A stretch of DNA of 64,000 nucleotides from Oreocharis arfaki. Taxonomy: Eukaryota > Chordata > Aves > Passeriformes > Paramythiidae. The stretch spans positions 1-64,000 of the forward strand of contig VZRR01005779.1 of assembly GCA_013398015.1 (NCBI GenBank), written 5' to 3'. Positions 39,774-53,100 of the stretch are shown one piece after another (the stretch's first letter is position 1; each line of letters begins with the position of its first letter). The position numbers and the translations under genes were made by a program. The notes below the pieces were generated by a model. That model had not been told where the DNA came from and did no database searches. It saw nothing but the letters and a program-made list of their open reading frames with translations.

Positions 39774-39896
39774 CTCTCCTCCTACGGTGAGCAGGCCAGG
39801 TGCATCCAGCTTCCGTTTCTTCCGGGGACCGATGGCTGCCAGTGCTGTTAGATTGGCATCCCTCTGCCTCATCTGGGCAAGCTCTTGCTGCTGCAT
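39774..39896 (-). CDS. TAF4: TAF4 internal coding exon (C-terminal domain, basic motif)
   Basis: This exon continues the TAF4 C-terminal domain. It starts MQQQELAQ, then MRQRDANLTALAAIGPRKKR, then a short variable tail (KLDAPGLL...GGE). The QRDANLTALAAIGPRKKR block is the hallmark of TAF4-family proteins. From memory of the paralogues, MQQQELAQMRQ and the K after KKR fit TAF4, while TAF4B has LQQ-type and KKRP-type residues here. The GPRKKRK run is basic and could contribute to nuclear import or DNA contact; that is inference. The acceptor is TTCTTTCCCTCCCTGATAG and the donor is GAG followed by GTATGT. The length is 123 bp (41 codons), phase 0 at both ends. The first codon is ATG, but this is an internal Met of the full-length protein. 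If the donor is not used, the frame stays open into the intron for 52 more codons and stops at 39615. The remaining C-terminal exons (the RDLIFCLE-type helix and the end of the protein) were not found in the window. Confidence 0.95.
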
Positions 39897-41309
39897 CTAT
39901 CAGGGAGGGAAAGAACTCTCTTTAGTTTTTATTCTGTTGCCATATCAAAAAGTTATCTTCAGACCTACAAGCATGAGGTAGAAGTCACACATGAGCAATC
40001 CCTGAGAGCATTTTACTGCTCCCAGAAGTAGTATTTTAGCAGCCTGGCCATAGAGGAAAAATGAAGATACTGAAGTTCTCGTGACTTTTCAGAGGATTTC
40101 TGCTTCCAAATATCTAAACTGTTTCCAAAAACACCATCCTTTTCATTAAAAACTGCCTTAGCAAGTACTATATACTAACTACCCATCTCCAGTTTAAGAC
40201 TGACACGAAGAAGGTAAATACCAATTCAAATCTTAAAAAACCCCATTTCTTACCTTATATTTATTTTGAATATTTCAAACATACTTGATGTTTTCCAAGA
40301 AAAAAAAAAAACACAACCCTAAATTAATAAAATACCTCTTACCTAAATGCTAGCCAAAGGTAATGCTAACACAAAACCTATACAAACCGAATTTACAAGT
40401 GCTTTCTGGGCTTAGGCTTTAGGTAAGAATACATTTGGCTAGTTTGAAGCTAGAATTAAAGAACCTGCCAGCTGCATTATGTAACAATGTAGTGGAAAAT
40501 AGGAGAAAATGCTCTGGCCAGCAGAGAGGTAAGATTGCACATTCACTGTAAACTGTGTAATTCTTTCAGAGTGTTAATGATAAGAGTCATATTCCCATGA
40601 ACACTAATATTTTAATAAATATTCTGATCAATACTGCTCAAGAATACTGATCAATAACGCACAAGAATAACTCATTAGGCAACACAGTATATTATTTTAA
40701 TTAGATAAAAGCATTCATAGCTCTTAGAAATAATTCTTACTAATTTCAAAACTTTGCTTTTGCAAAATGCCTCAGTAAACTAATAAAGAGGAGGTATTTG
40801 CTTTCTAATCCCACTGATGCCATTCTTGTTCCCGCTTCAGCAGCAGCGCACAGAACAACACCTCGAGAAATTCAGCGGCGGTAATAAAAACATTGTATGG
40901 TACAGGCACAATTCTTCATTAAAATAAAACTGAACTTACAAGCACAGAAATGTCTCAGCCATTACCTACACACGATCTGCACATACAAGCAGGGCCTGAA
41001 CTATTTCAACCAATGTTTAAAGGGAAGGAGGTTTAAGGAAAAAAGTGCCAGTCTGGCACTTCTCCATTCACCTCTGCCCAGAAAAAGCAGATACACTTCA
41101 TGCCTCCTATTTAGTGCAGTTCTCAGATTAATCCATTTAGCAACCAATACACTTGTGACCAAGCACTGTGCCTGAACAGCTTTGGTCACAGGCTCACTGA
41201 GGAGTTTCAAACTCCAGTTGATGGTACCAGGGCCCAGCACATGCCCAGAGCCAGAAGAGGGGAGGCAGGTGACCTGGAGAGCCCCTGGAGAGCAGCACAA
41301 AGGAATTGG

Positions 41310-41510
41310 AGCCAGCAAGTGAGCAGCACTAGGGCCAAAACCGGGCCCAGCACTCAGGGTGTGCCCTCACCAGTGCCCAGCACAGAGGGACAGGCACTGC
41401 CCTGCTCCTGCTGCCCACACTAGTGCTGATACAGGCCAGGGGCCATCGGCCTCATGCCCACTTGGGCATGCCTGGGCTCATGCTCAGCTGCCGCCAACCA
41501 CCACCAGCAC
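41310..41510 (-). mobile_element. CR1-like LINE fragment, reverse orientation
   Basis: Read on the minus strand, this stretch resembles the middle of an avian CR1 copy. It begins with a decayed version of the segment encoding the end of ORF2 (the GVLVDSRLNMS-type region), followed by AGCAGGAGCAGGGCAGTG and GGGCACTGGTGAGG-type 3' sequence. It is heavily mutated and its limits are approximate; similarity fades below about 41310. It abuts a plus-strand CR1 piece. Confidence 0.6.
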
Positions 41511-41962
41511 TTTTCTCATCTTTGTCGATGACATGGACACTGGGATCAAGCGCACCCTCAGCAAGGTGGCTGACAGCACCAAGCTGGAACTGGGAATGTT
41601 CAGCCTGGAGAACAGAAGGCTCCAGAAAGACCTCACTGTGGCTTTCCAGAGCCTAAAGGGAGCTGACAAGAAAGACAGAGGGAGACTTTGGACAAGGGCC
41701 GGGAGCGACAGGACATGAGGGAATTGCTTCAAACTGAAAGGGTGTGGATTTGGATTAGATACAAGGAAAAAAATCCTTCCCTGTGAAGGTGCTGAGTTCC
41801 TGGTACAGGTTGCCCAGAGAAGCTGTGGCTGCTCCATCCCTGGAAGTGTCCAAGGTTAGACGGGGCTTGGAGCAACCTGGGACAGTAGAAAGTGTCTCTG
41901 CTCATGGCAAAGGGTGCAAAAGATGATCTCAAAGATCCCTTCCAACACAAACCATTCTACAT
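41511..41962 (+). mobile_element. CR1 LINE fragment: piece of ORF2 reverse transcriptase fused to 3' end
   Basis: The 5' part (about 41511-41592) reads FVDDMDTGIKRTLSKVAD and corresponds to the CR1 reverse transcriptase segment that normally reads F(I/V)NDxDSGIxCTLSKFADD. The catalytic DD is changed to DS, so the copy is inactive. At about 41590 it jumps to the CR1 3' region: GGGAATGTTCAGCCTGGAGAA, then the AGGTTGCCCAGAGAAGCTGT block, then GGGCTTGGAGCAACCTGG, ending TCCAACACAAACCATTCTAC. The intervening ORF2 segment is missing here, and related sequence lies inverted just upstream. Confidence 0.8.
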
Positions 41963-43444
41963 TTTCACATTCTTCAGAAAAAGTGAATTCAGTCACTTAG
42001 AATTTGAAACCCCATTTTTCACATTTTTATGCTATATATTTTGTACCCGCTGTTATTATCATAACTTCAGTATAACAGTATCTAAAAATATGTATCTCAT
42101 CTACAGGGTACAAGAATTTCCTAAATACAAAAAAGAAATGCAGAAAAATATCTAAATAATAGTGCAAAGGTCTATACATACTTCTCTTTGCCAACTCATA
42201 TTAGGTTTTTAGCTCAAATATCTTTGGCTCTCTTCCAGATTAAATGCCAGTTAGACAGACCTGCTCGCTTACCCTTTCAAGGTAGATAGCAACAGTGGTG
42301 AGCTCTAATCATTTACAAAGGTCATGATCGGAAGCTAGCCCGTAAGCAGTCATTTAAAATTCGATTGATCCCTATTTGTAGTCAGGGAAAGAAAATGGAC
42401 ATTTCAGCTGTATTGTAATTATGAGGCTTCGAGGCAACTGTAAATAGATGTGCAAATCCAGATACTGGCAAATACCTTAGAGAAGAAATTATTACTATAG
42501 TATAACATATATCCAGGAAAGGTTGAAGATAAAACTGCATATAAAAAAAGATCAATCATCTTTTTGCTAATTTGCCTTGCTTGCCAGCCTACAAGGGTTA
42601 TCACAATTATCAGAAGTCTGATGAATATTTAAGCAAGGGCCAACTGGCTTTGAGTGATCTCATACGAAGTTGTCAAGCTTTGCAGAATAAGAAATTTTGC
42701 ACTGGAGTTAAGTATTCATTTCCTGGGAGGTGCAGGTCAGAAATGCAGTCTGATAGATAACTTGTATCATGCAAAGGTTATATGAATATTTTATCAGTAT
42801 CTTATCCAAAGTCACCATTTTCAAACCCACAGGAAGCTAGTACTTACTTGGCTCTCTGTGCTACCTGTACTGCATATACCCTGACTGTTCCCACATGGAA
42901 TATCAGCACTTAGTGCCTCTTGTCGAGGTTTTCTTGCACATGCAAATTGTAAAGCAAAATACGCCATTTCTCTAAATTTCCCATAGTGGGATAAATCTTG
43001 CCCTCACTTCGAAATCTGCAAACTGGTGCTGTTTTACCAAGAAAATACGGAATAGCTTTAAGAATCTGCAGAAAAGTTTGCACTCATCATTCTTCAGGTT
43101 CTTCATCCTTTCTCTTTTAACCAGTGTGAAAAACTAAAGATGGTTCTTGATATCATACACTAATTTTGACAAACGCACAAGATTTTCAACTACCTATAAT
43201 TCATCACCTGACAGAAAACCTGGCTCAACAGACAGCCAAAGGAGCTTGGCTCTGTTCGAACCTTCACTGGGTGAATACTGGTAAGACCTTGCTCTTCACC
43301 TCCCTGTGTCTCACCCAGCTTGTCTATGTCTGCTACAGGCTCTCCAGACGAGGATCCTCCTCCACTACATGCCTCACTTATAATCAAGCCCCAGTGGGAT
43401 GACTAGACATTACTTTAACACAAATAAGGAATATGCTGCCAGGT

Positions 43445-43468
43445 ACAAAAGCACAAAAGCACAAAAGC
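43445..43468 (+). repeat. 8-bp tandem triplicate ACAAAAGC
   Basis: Three exact copies of ACAAAAGC start at 43445, 43453 and 43461. It is a short simple repeat with no other feature nearby. Confidence 0.85.
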
Positions 43469-46400
43469 TGCCAGACAAAAACACAGTACAGTTTCCGATA
43501 CTGGTTTTACAGCACACACCGTGGTAAACTACAGCAGGAAAGAATAACCTTACATAACCTTCATGAATGCTGATCAAAAAATTTCTAATAAATCAAACAC
43601 ATCATCAGTCAGACCACAGAATCCTGATGTTTTATAACATAAGGACTGAAGTGCTGAAAATACTTGATAAATACTCTATTGCACAAATTCTCATCAATCT
43701 TTCTATAAATTATCACTGGTGGTGTTTTAGGTTTTATTTGAAGCTCATCTAAAAGCAGAGAATCATAAAATTACATTTAAAAACAATCAGAAGAGTTATG
43801 ATCCTGATTCTGGTTCCCAAGAGTGGCCTTCATCTTGCAGAGGCCAGTGTATTCCAGCTGAACTAAGAGAGCGTCTCTGCACACTCACTATTAACCATGA
43901 ATCTCTCTTACAAGAAAACATCTTCACAGTTTATGGATACTTACTAGCAAGACATTTGACAAGATATTATTTAACATCCCACCATTGCTGGCTTCTTCAT
44001 ACCCCTATTCCAACTTTATCTTTTTTCCATCTCCAAGTCTCATACTTCTGTTTTTTCATAGCCTACATCAGATTACCTGCACCAGTCTCTTTCCTACTCA
44101 TCATCTGTGTTTTCATGAAAAATATTATCCCCAACTGTAATCTTTGTTTAAAATAATAATAATAAAAAAAGCAGTATCTTGGCTTTGGTTCAAAAGAGGG
44201 GACACTGCACCTTGTCCACCAGAAGCCAAATGCAAACCCTGGCCTGTGGAGGCTCTTCTCTCCAGTGCATTCTGGAGCCACATTCTCTGTGACTTTGCAA
44301 CCAGTTTTGCATACCTGGTTCCACAGTAATCACCCTCTGAACTCTCAGCACTAAGAATAACATGAATTAAATGTCACCATCTTCAGTGTTCTGAAATTAC
44401 TTTTAGAAGTACCTGTAAAACTAAAGCTACATAAGCTTCTTACTTAAGATGATCAATTATATTTTAAAGTTAAACAAAGCAGCCTGTTATTACAATACAG
44501 TTTATCTTCTAACTAAGCCAGTTACTAATTTCTGGATATCTAAACAAATGGAGCACCTGTTACTATCTGTACATCCTGATAAAATAATTTCCTGTTACTT
44601 AACATGACTTACCAGAAATGAATCCAACTCACTGTATCAACCAACAAGATGCAATCGTTTGATAGCTGCATTCATTCACACTCTCATTTTCATATTGGGC
44701 TGCTGATGCAAAATCTTCCTTTAACTTGCCTTTATCACATATAATATGGATATACTTATCAATAGCATATTAAAATTTCTGCCCTCTGGGAAGAAGACAA
44801 TGCTTCAATTCAGAACCACACTAATTAACAACAATTAACTTTTTTGAAAGTAAAAACATTTATCTAAAACACAGATAAATCTTCCAATATATTGAAACAA
44901 GAAAAATGCTTACAAATTAGATACTGTTTCTTGCTCCTTATCAAATCCAAATGTATTTTTAGCATGACACTTACTTACGGGGAGGTATCTCATTTGATGA
45001 AAATTACACCATAAGAACAAAGCATTATTTTGCACAATGAAATTTTCTTCTTTGTGATGGTGGCACAGCATTTAAACCACAGAAAGAATACTACTTTAAT
45101 AAAGTGAAGATAACCACAGAAGTTCTAAAATTTTAGTTTGTTTTCTATAGAAAATTATTTGTTATGATACATTTAGGTATTTAAGAAAGAAGTGCCACAA
45201 GCCATATGCCAGAAGGAAGACAGCCATATGTCTATGCGAAGTATCAACATTAGATCTTAAAAGCTAGATTTAGTAATTTTCAAAAACCAAGAATGCACTT
45301 ATTTGTCAGGCAAAACCCAGGCAAACAGAAGTGAGCTTGGTCTAAAGCAGAGATGTAGATAAAAATGGGTATGAGCTGTAGCTGCTAAGGACTAAGAGAA
45401 ATTTCCTTCGGAAAGTAAGAGGACTGCTGGAACTCTTAAAAATTCTAGTCTACATATAAATACCTTCAAAAATTAAAGGGAGAAGAGGGAGTGGGATCAC
45501 ATGAGAGAGAGAAAGGTCAAGGAGGTGTTTCTCTGCCTACAGGCAGAATTCAGGCATGTTTTTTGGCCTAGAAGGAAAATAACCCAGTGACAGAGACACA
45601 GAGATGATTGCGAAGATAAAGAAGAAAGAGCTTAGGGAAGTAGTCATGTATGTTTAAATACTGCCAATATAGGATTTGATAAGGGAATAGAAGCCAAGTT
45701 GTAAAAGTAAGTTTCTGTAGTCACAGAGCCAACTCAGCCCCGCAAGAACTGCATTTAATCTATTTACAGTTCCCAACTTAGTTCAGAAATACCACCTAAG
45801 AAGAAACGAGAGGAGGCTCCCAGTACCACAGAAGCTAAAAATATCAGCTGCATTCATGGGTGAAGACAAGCAGCAGTGAACCCCAAACAGGAAACTGGCA
45901 ATGGAGGGTGCTAAATGGCAGAAATGTTTGATGGAAGCAAGATCATATGAACAATGACTTAAGCATTGATTTCTAGCCAATAGGCATCAATGGAAATCCT
46001 TCCTAATTCTGTTTGCGATGGATGGCTTAATTCCTGATAACAGGGTCATATGCTGGGAAAAACTTGTCTTAATTGATGGTTCTGTAACATGTATCTATCA
46101 GTCTCAGACAGTGATTACACCCCCTGGAAAAACATCTTTTTTGCTGAGGAGTGCCTGAAATGTGGAACCATTACACATGTCCTAAGATGCCCACAACACA
46201 AGGTGCAATTAAAAATGAAATTCATTAAAAATGCTGGCAGGAACCTCAAGAAGTCCAGCACAACGATCAAGAAGGATGGATGCCTCAGTGAATCTGAGGG
46301 AGCCTTGCAAAGCAGCTCGTGTGTGCTGCAGGCCCGTGCAGTCCTCCAGCCCTACTCCGGTGCTGAAATCTCTCAAGGTCAGCACAGCTCCACTGCCTGC

Positions 46401-46692
46401 TAAGGAACTGCTCCAAGTACTGAAGTGTGCAAAAACGCCACACCAGAGAGGTTTCACCTGTGTAACAGCAGGTCATACACCAAACACATCCTGTGAGACT
46501 TTTAAACTTTCACGGCTCTGACAAATTATATCTAATTTTCTTCAGTACAAAGCTGGATGCTGCTTCTTCTCAAGTGCTCTCCCACAAGTCAGTAAAAGCT
46601 CCAGCTGTCCCTTGCAATGGCTGCACATCTATCTGAACTAGATCAAGATTTTACTTTACTGTGAAAGGTTGTTTGTCTGTTGGGTTTTTGGC

Positions 46693-46710
46693 GGGGGGGG
46701 GGAGGGGAGG
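46693..46710 (+). repeat. G-run with G-quadruplex potential
   Basis: Ten G residues (46693-46702) are followed by AGGGGAGG. The run can supply at least four short G tracts on the plus strand, which is the non-template strand relative to a plus-strand transcript but the template strand for TAF4. It is a simple-sequence feature; function is unknown. Confidence 0.75.
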
Positions 46711-47208
46711 AGTTTCTTCTTTTTTTCTTATCCACACACTTTTAACAGTGGTTGAAAATTATTGCATAACATTAGGAAAAAAAATCACCCTGGGCAAAGA
46801 TCAAGCTGGGAATGTTTCAGCCTCAAGATAACTGTTTCTCAAAATAATGAGCATCTGAACACAGTGCTGGAATCTTAACTGGGGTACTCTGGACCAAGCA
46901 TCTTTCCTACAACAGACATTTCTGTTTATTACATCTAATTTCATTACGTTTTACAAGTTTACTCACATTTTCCATTTAAATGTGCCCTATTACTTTCAAG
47001 ATAGATGACGTGTCAAACTCTGATACAGAAAATGCCAGGTGCATCCTGCCTTTCATTTTTATTTTTCCCTGAAATAAAAAGGCTTAATTGTAATTTTCCC
47101 CAGTCTTGTACATTACACAGTTAAATGGGATTTTTAAAACAATTATCCTTATATCTACAATTTTATCCCCTTACTACTCAAGACCACACACTGTCTGAAC
47201 CGATTTTT

Positions 47209-47209
47209 A

Positions 47210-47245
<36 letters not shown>

Positions 47246-47249
47246 TATG
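47209..47249. repeat. Microsatellite (AT)n(ATGT)7(AT)n
   Basis: Seven ATGT units (47217-47244) are bordered by short AT alternations. It is a typical compound microsatellite and likely length-polymorphic. Confidence 0.95.
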
Positions 47250-50029
47250 ATACTCACAGGTTTCATTTTCCTGGAAGTATTCTTAACAGCCGACTCCTGA
47301 CTTATAAAAACCTAAAGCATGAAGACTTTGAGATTTGATCTTAAACTCTTGCAACTTTTTTAACATACTGGGTTGCATTTTCTGATTTTCCTAATACAAT
47401 ACACTATTATTTGATCATTTATTAACTTAAACGCATTTCTTCCTGCAACTGTCCAACTATTTCTTAAGCTACATATTCCTACCTAGAGTAACACAAGGTA
47501 TAATAAATACTTAAGGAAGATATCCCTCAAACACCTCTAAAAGGGTTCTGCAACAACAGATTTTTTGTCCTTCCAGCAACTTTAATCATTACGTTTCTTC
47601 ACTCCTCAGAACCTGTTGTTTGAGCTCCAGTACAATCTGTCTGGTTTTGGTTATACTATTCCTCAACCAACTTACCTCCAGTAGCACCAGTTCCAGGCTC
47701 TCCTGTGCTAAGCTGGAGACACATCTATTTTAAACCTTTATATTTGCTAGGTCCTGTAATAGTGTTTGGCAGATTTGCCAAGCCAAATACAGCCCGTTTG
47801 AGCAAAGGGTTTCTGAGGCACAGACAAGTGGGCAGGACCAGCACTACTAGAGCTGGCAACTTACTGAAGTGTCAGTAACATACCTGTAGCGAGATCAGAA
47901 AAAACCTTGAAAAAAATTCCCTAAGATCTGTTCTTTTATTATTATTAGTCTGAATTTTATTTTGGAGCAAGGCAACAGCAGACAATCACACATCTTCTCA
48001 AGCTGCTCCTCAAAGGACACGAGATACGCAGCATCAGCATGACTGGGAAGAACACGAGCCAAAGAGCTCAACTGCTTTACTCAGGGGCTCCTCAGTTCAG
48101 GAGCACCCAATGGAACATCCTCACTCCCATGGCACTGGCAAGAAAGATGGGATAAGGTATTTTCCCAGGCCCTTTGTTCATCTAAGCAGGGGTTTACTAT
48201 CCTCCCCAGATTTCCAGGATCTTCTCCTTTCCCCCTGAAGTAAGACACTGTGTAAGGACTCAAACCGATGTTTTAATCAAGATTAGGGAATATAAAATAC
48301 AGTGAAAGCCTGTATGGAGGTCGGTCACGTTTAGAGTTACAGACTGAAGTAGTAAGAGCAGGAAACCTGTTGAGCTGTGGCTTAGGTTAGGGACGACTGA
48401 CACAAAGACTGGGATATGGGAGCAAAGTCAACTAGGAGTTTGCTTTTTCAAAATCATGCACTGGAAAATATCAGTGCAAGCAGTAACTCCCAGAGGCTGC
48501 GCTGCCCACTGTAACACAGTGCTCAGTGCTGGACTAGAACATGAACCAACTGCTCTGCTTTCCACATGGTGAAGTATCCAGTAAACCTTTCTGAAAATAC
48601 CCTTTAAAGAATCTTCCACTGTGTCTGAGCAATACAACAGCTATTGGATGGTGAAAACTGTCCATGGCCGCTACAACTTTGTGCTAGTGCTAGGGGAGTC
48701 TGATCAGGAATTTTATCTGCGCCATCTTCTCCGTGCATCAGGAGTTTGAACAGCAGAGCACAGCCTTTTCTTACTTTTATTTCTGTTCATCTCTGGCACA
48801 CACTTGAAATCTGAATTAATTAAGAACCAGTACACCAGAACTGCACCAAGAAGATGAATTAAGTTCTTGGCTAGTCTACCAATGGAACCAACTGAAGACT
48901 GAGTCACACGGGAAGATCTCATCTTCCAGGAAGTGAAGAGTGACAGTATTTCATACCATGAAATCTCAAGTCAGCCTGAAGCATTTTCCCCATTTTTTTT
49001 CCAAATAAGTATTTCTATTTTTTTGGTAAAATTTCTCGGGCTATATGCCATTAGCAAAAAACTTCAGAATAGCAGAAATTTTAAGTGCACTCAAAATAGT
49101 TAAAATAGTTAATCAGAAATTCTAGTAAGAGGCTTTATTAACTACATTATTCCAAAAGAAAATGCCCAGATTTTGATACCAGTCCTCTAGCCTTCTTATG
49201 GGAAATCTGCATCTTGAAACCGCCAGCCTCATTTGAGGAAATGAGGCAAATGTAGCTATCTAGTAAAAATCATTTGGCTGTAATAAGTAATTTTAATCAA
49301 ACAGTTAGAGAGAATGGCATTGGAGTTAATGTCTGAAGTGTCATAAACAGATGGGAAATGTGCAGTGTAGCGACTGGTTGTGCACTTTTAACGCAATATC
49401 CTCTTCTGCAGTCTGGATTGCTGTTTGATCAAGTCTAAGTGACATGATAAAAACAAATTTAATTTATTCTGAAACTATATTCAACTGAAGAATACACAAT
49501 ATAGCAAGTATGCTATTCTGCTCGCAAGTGAGATTTGAGGCAGAGAAAAACACCGGGAACAAAAATAGCCACACGCCCACCACCTTCTTCCCCTTGAAAG
49601 TTGTGGGGGTAGTGCTGGGGGTTCACTTGTAAAATGGAAGTTCCACCGGGGATGCAAAATAAGCTTGAAATTTAAATAATCTACATCTTTTCTATTTTAG
49701 ATTTAACTACAGCAAAACCGCTACTGCTCATTTCTGCTGCAGATCAAGGGAACAACACACCACAGTGCGGGGACAAAATATTTCAAGCAATTTCTCAGAC
49801 ACTAACAAGTAGTAAATTAGGGAATCTTGTAAGTACAATACAGTAGTCATCCCCTTCTATTGATCACATATAATTTACATCTTACAAAGATGTGAATTCT
49901 TGCATTCTCACTCCACAAGGAAAATCTCAATGATTTATTCATTTCAAATAAAAAATAGAAGGTAGATGAGAAGAATTACTTCACAGGCTGTAGCTTTCTC
50001 AGGGCACTACAGCTAGGCTCTTCTTTCGC

Positions 50030-50125
50030 ACTGCCCGAAGGGCCTTTGTGTGCAAGTCCCTCTAATTAACAAGGTGAATCATGCAGCAGTTCCCTAATTA
50101 GTGAACATGACAAGCCAATGGAAAC
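50030..50125. promoter_or_regulatory. Candidate cis-regulatory stretch with paired TAATTA sites
   Basis: TCCCTCTAATTAACAAGG (from 50057) and TTCCCTAATTAGTGAAC (from 50090) carry homeodomain-type TAATTA cores in the same orientation about 33 bases apart. A CCAAT box (about 50115) lies just downstream. The composition is more information-rich than the flanks. There is no comparative evidence here, so this is a motif-based guess. Confidence 0.2.
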
Positions 50126-53100
50126 AAGCAGACAGACCTGGCGTACAGATATGGTCAACAAAAGGCACAGCAACACACCATTAAAAAATGCCTAATTCAT
50201 GTAAATAAAATAGCAAGAGAACTAGCATAATACTTAATTTTCCTTTTCATGTTTTATGCTTATTCCTCATTTATTGCAGATAAAAATAACGACATGATAA
50301 ATCAAGGTTTCCAACTGCAAGTCACACCACCTCTCCAAAATCAAAGACTACTTATCCTACGTGAATAAGCATCTGCTTAAGGGGCACTATTTGTTTTCTC
50401 TCTGGTTTTTCTGCTTTAAAGAACTGCAGTTACATTAAGCTTAGGACTTTAAGAATCCCTTAATTAATTCTATTCAAAATTATTTTTTCTTGAAATCCTT
50501 TTTCACCAATAGATGAAAGGAGTGCAATAGTTGCACTATTATTGCAGTGTAAAAAATGCCTACATTCCCAACATGTCATAATTCCTACCTTTCGTATAAA
50601 AATAAATAAATAACAAAAGTGAATAATCAAAGAATCAGATTTGCATTAGAAAGTAAATGAGATAATCTAAAATCTACCTCCTTACCTTCCTCTTTCCAAG
50701 TAAAATATTTTTAATCTTTCACTCTTCCTTCTGCTTTTCCTAACACCACTCATCCCACCTCCAACACAAGGGGGTTAATTAATTTTCAATTTATTGCATA
50801 TTGAACCTTTGATTTAGATTTTTACAATCCTTCAACATATTACAAGTCTAAAATGTGTGTCACCACCAGCAGAATATAATTCTTCACAGAAAAACTCCAC
50901 TATGTTCTTTGCTCTCTATTCCTTAGCATATTATCATAAGTAAGGAGAACTACAGATTATATCCTCATTATAGGCTCCTCTTTCTCACAATCTTGGGGGA
51001 AAAAAAACTCCGACTTTCCTCTTCGAAATGGGTAAAACTTTATGTTCTAAAATTGATGGTCAAAATACTAATGTCTAAAAAACCCACATTTTTTCTGACC
51101 AGTCCAGTTTTAAAAATATGGGAATTAAAATACTGTCCCCTAAGAAATAATGGTTCTACATGCCCTTAAAGGTTGTTTTTTGGCTAGAAATTTGAAGAAT
51201 ATTTAATGATGTTCCATTACAGAACTGATCAACTGTTTCAAAGCAGTTTTAAATTCACAATAAACACTACCAGTGATCACAAGAAGAAAGCTGGAATCAT
51301 GACTGTTTGCTGCGCTCATTTTTCCCTTTCTTGTCTGTGTGCACTTCCCAACTTGTCTCAGATCCCACCCAGCACAACCCTTCCTAGGACAGCTCCAAAC
51401 CCAGGCTGGAAGTATCCTCTTTTAACATGAAGGCACAATGGATAATCTGCTAACAACTGAACTCTGATCTGCCATATGCACACAGGAAAGATTCAGCAAA
51501 CAACCTGTCACAAACGCTTACTGTTCCACAGAGCAACTCACCAGAGCACTGGGCTCTGCACAACGCGCTGCACACTCGGCCACACCATCTATTATTACAC
51601 ACAGCTGCAGTTAAATGAGAACTGCTGCAAAGACAAAACAGACTTGCTGCATTAAAAATCTTTACATTCTTATTTGCATCTTAAATAAAAAAATCAAGGC
51701 GAGGAGATGGGAAATAGACCCCGAACAGGCACATCCAGAAATTAATGCAAAATCACAAAATGTGACTGATTGATACTGATTTTCAAATAAATGGCATACA
51801 TGAACACAAGTTATTTTATATATACAATTACAAAAGTATTTTGCATTTAAGCAAAAATGTTAAGTGCAGCTGATAACAACAAATCCTAATTATCCACAGG
51901 AGTTGTTTTGATATGAGATTATATCTAATACCAGAGGGACAAATTCTGTTTGTTTTGAATATTGCTACTGATGTCAGCAGAGATATTCCATAGTTACAAT
52001 TGTGTGGCAAAAGAATTCAATTATAACATTTAAATGTAAGGGACACACATTTAAAAAGTGACAGGAGAAAAATGCACTAAGAGGCACACAGGGCAAAAAT
52101 AAAAATCTCCAACACAAACCAGTCAGATCACTCTCATACTTGCCATATAGCCTACCACATGTCCTCAGCATTCCTGAATGCTGGCATGTCTGCTAAGGCA
52201 GACATTTCCTTACCCATTGGATTTAGGACGTTTGTTTTTCAAATTTCAGTACTTCCCAGAAATTATTTCTCCACATAGCTAGATAGACAGATGAGCATTT
52301 TTTAACCGAGGAGTTATTTTTAAAGCTGCAGTTAAAATTACCTTAGGATATTTATGAAATATACATTCATGATTTTTTCTTTTGTATAGCTGAGCAGATC
52401 ATAGAAATCACCATATATTGCAACGTTAACAGAAGCATCCATTGACAAATTTAAGAAATATATGCATTTTAGATAATGTAACAATGTACAAGGTATTTAA
52501 ATATTATAGTAGCTCTGTGTCTAAATCATCAAATAAATAGAACAGAACACTGTCACGTATTACCGAAACTCAGCACCTTGTACTGAGCACCATGACTGCA
52601 CACAAAACACACAGAAGTTTAGTTCAATAGTTAAGTATGTTTTTTCTCTATGTAAATTACCTAGATTAAAGCTTGACAAAACTGGGATAAAAAAATGATC
52701 TCAGGAAACTTTGCCAGTCTCTCACGGCCTCAGGTTACCCTTCTCCTCTGCTAAAATCCAGAGCATTGTTCGATTTCTGCACCCTAAAATAAGGTACAAC
52801 TTTTCAATCTGAGACTTAATTATGGAAGCTCATAGTGTGAGCTAATGGAGCTTCATATTCTTTAGGTGTTTTCATGCAACCTGAAGGTCTGTATCACTCT
52901 ATCCTGCAATCACCTAATCACTAAAGAGGTAAAATAGCAAAAAGACGCAAACAAGTTATTTCTTAGAGGGAGGAAAAAATCATCCAGTATTTTTGTTTTC
53001 TGACACACCCTAGTACACAAGAGATTCCCTGATTTCCTGCTTAAGAAGGAAAGACTAGCAAATGCTGATGACAGACCATTATTAAAAGAGAGAACAATTT

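Noticed and set aside
41359..41837. 117-119-codon frames on both strands
   Set aside because: They are accounted for by decayed CR1 sequence; the reverse transcriptase motif is mutated and the frame is fused to CR1 3' noncoding sequence.
46080..46520. Possible LTR or CR1 fragment with overlapping 82-104-codon frames
   Set aside because: Some phrases loosely resemble retroelement sequence, but no diagnostic block, terminal repeat or reverse transcriptase motif could be identified.
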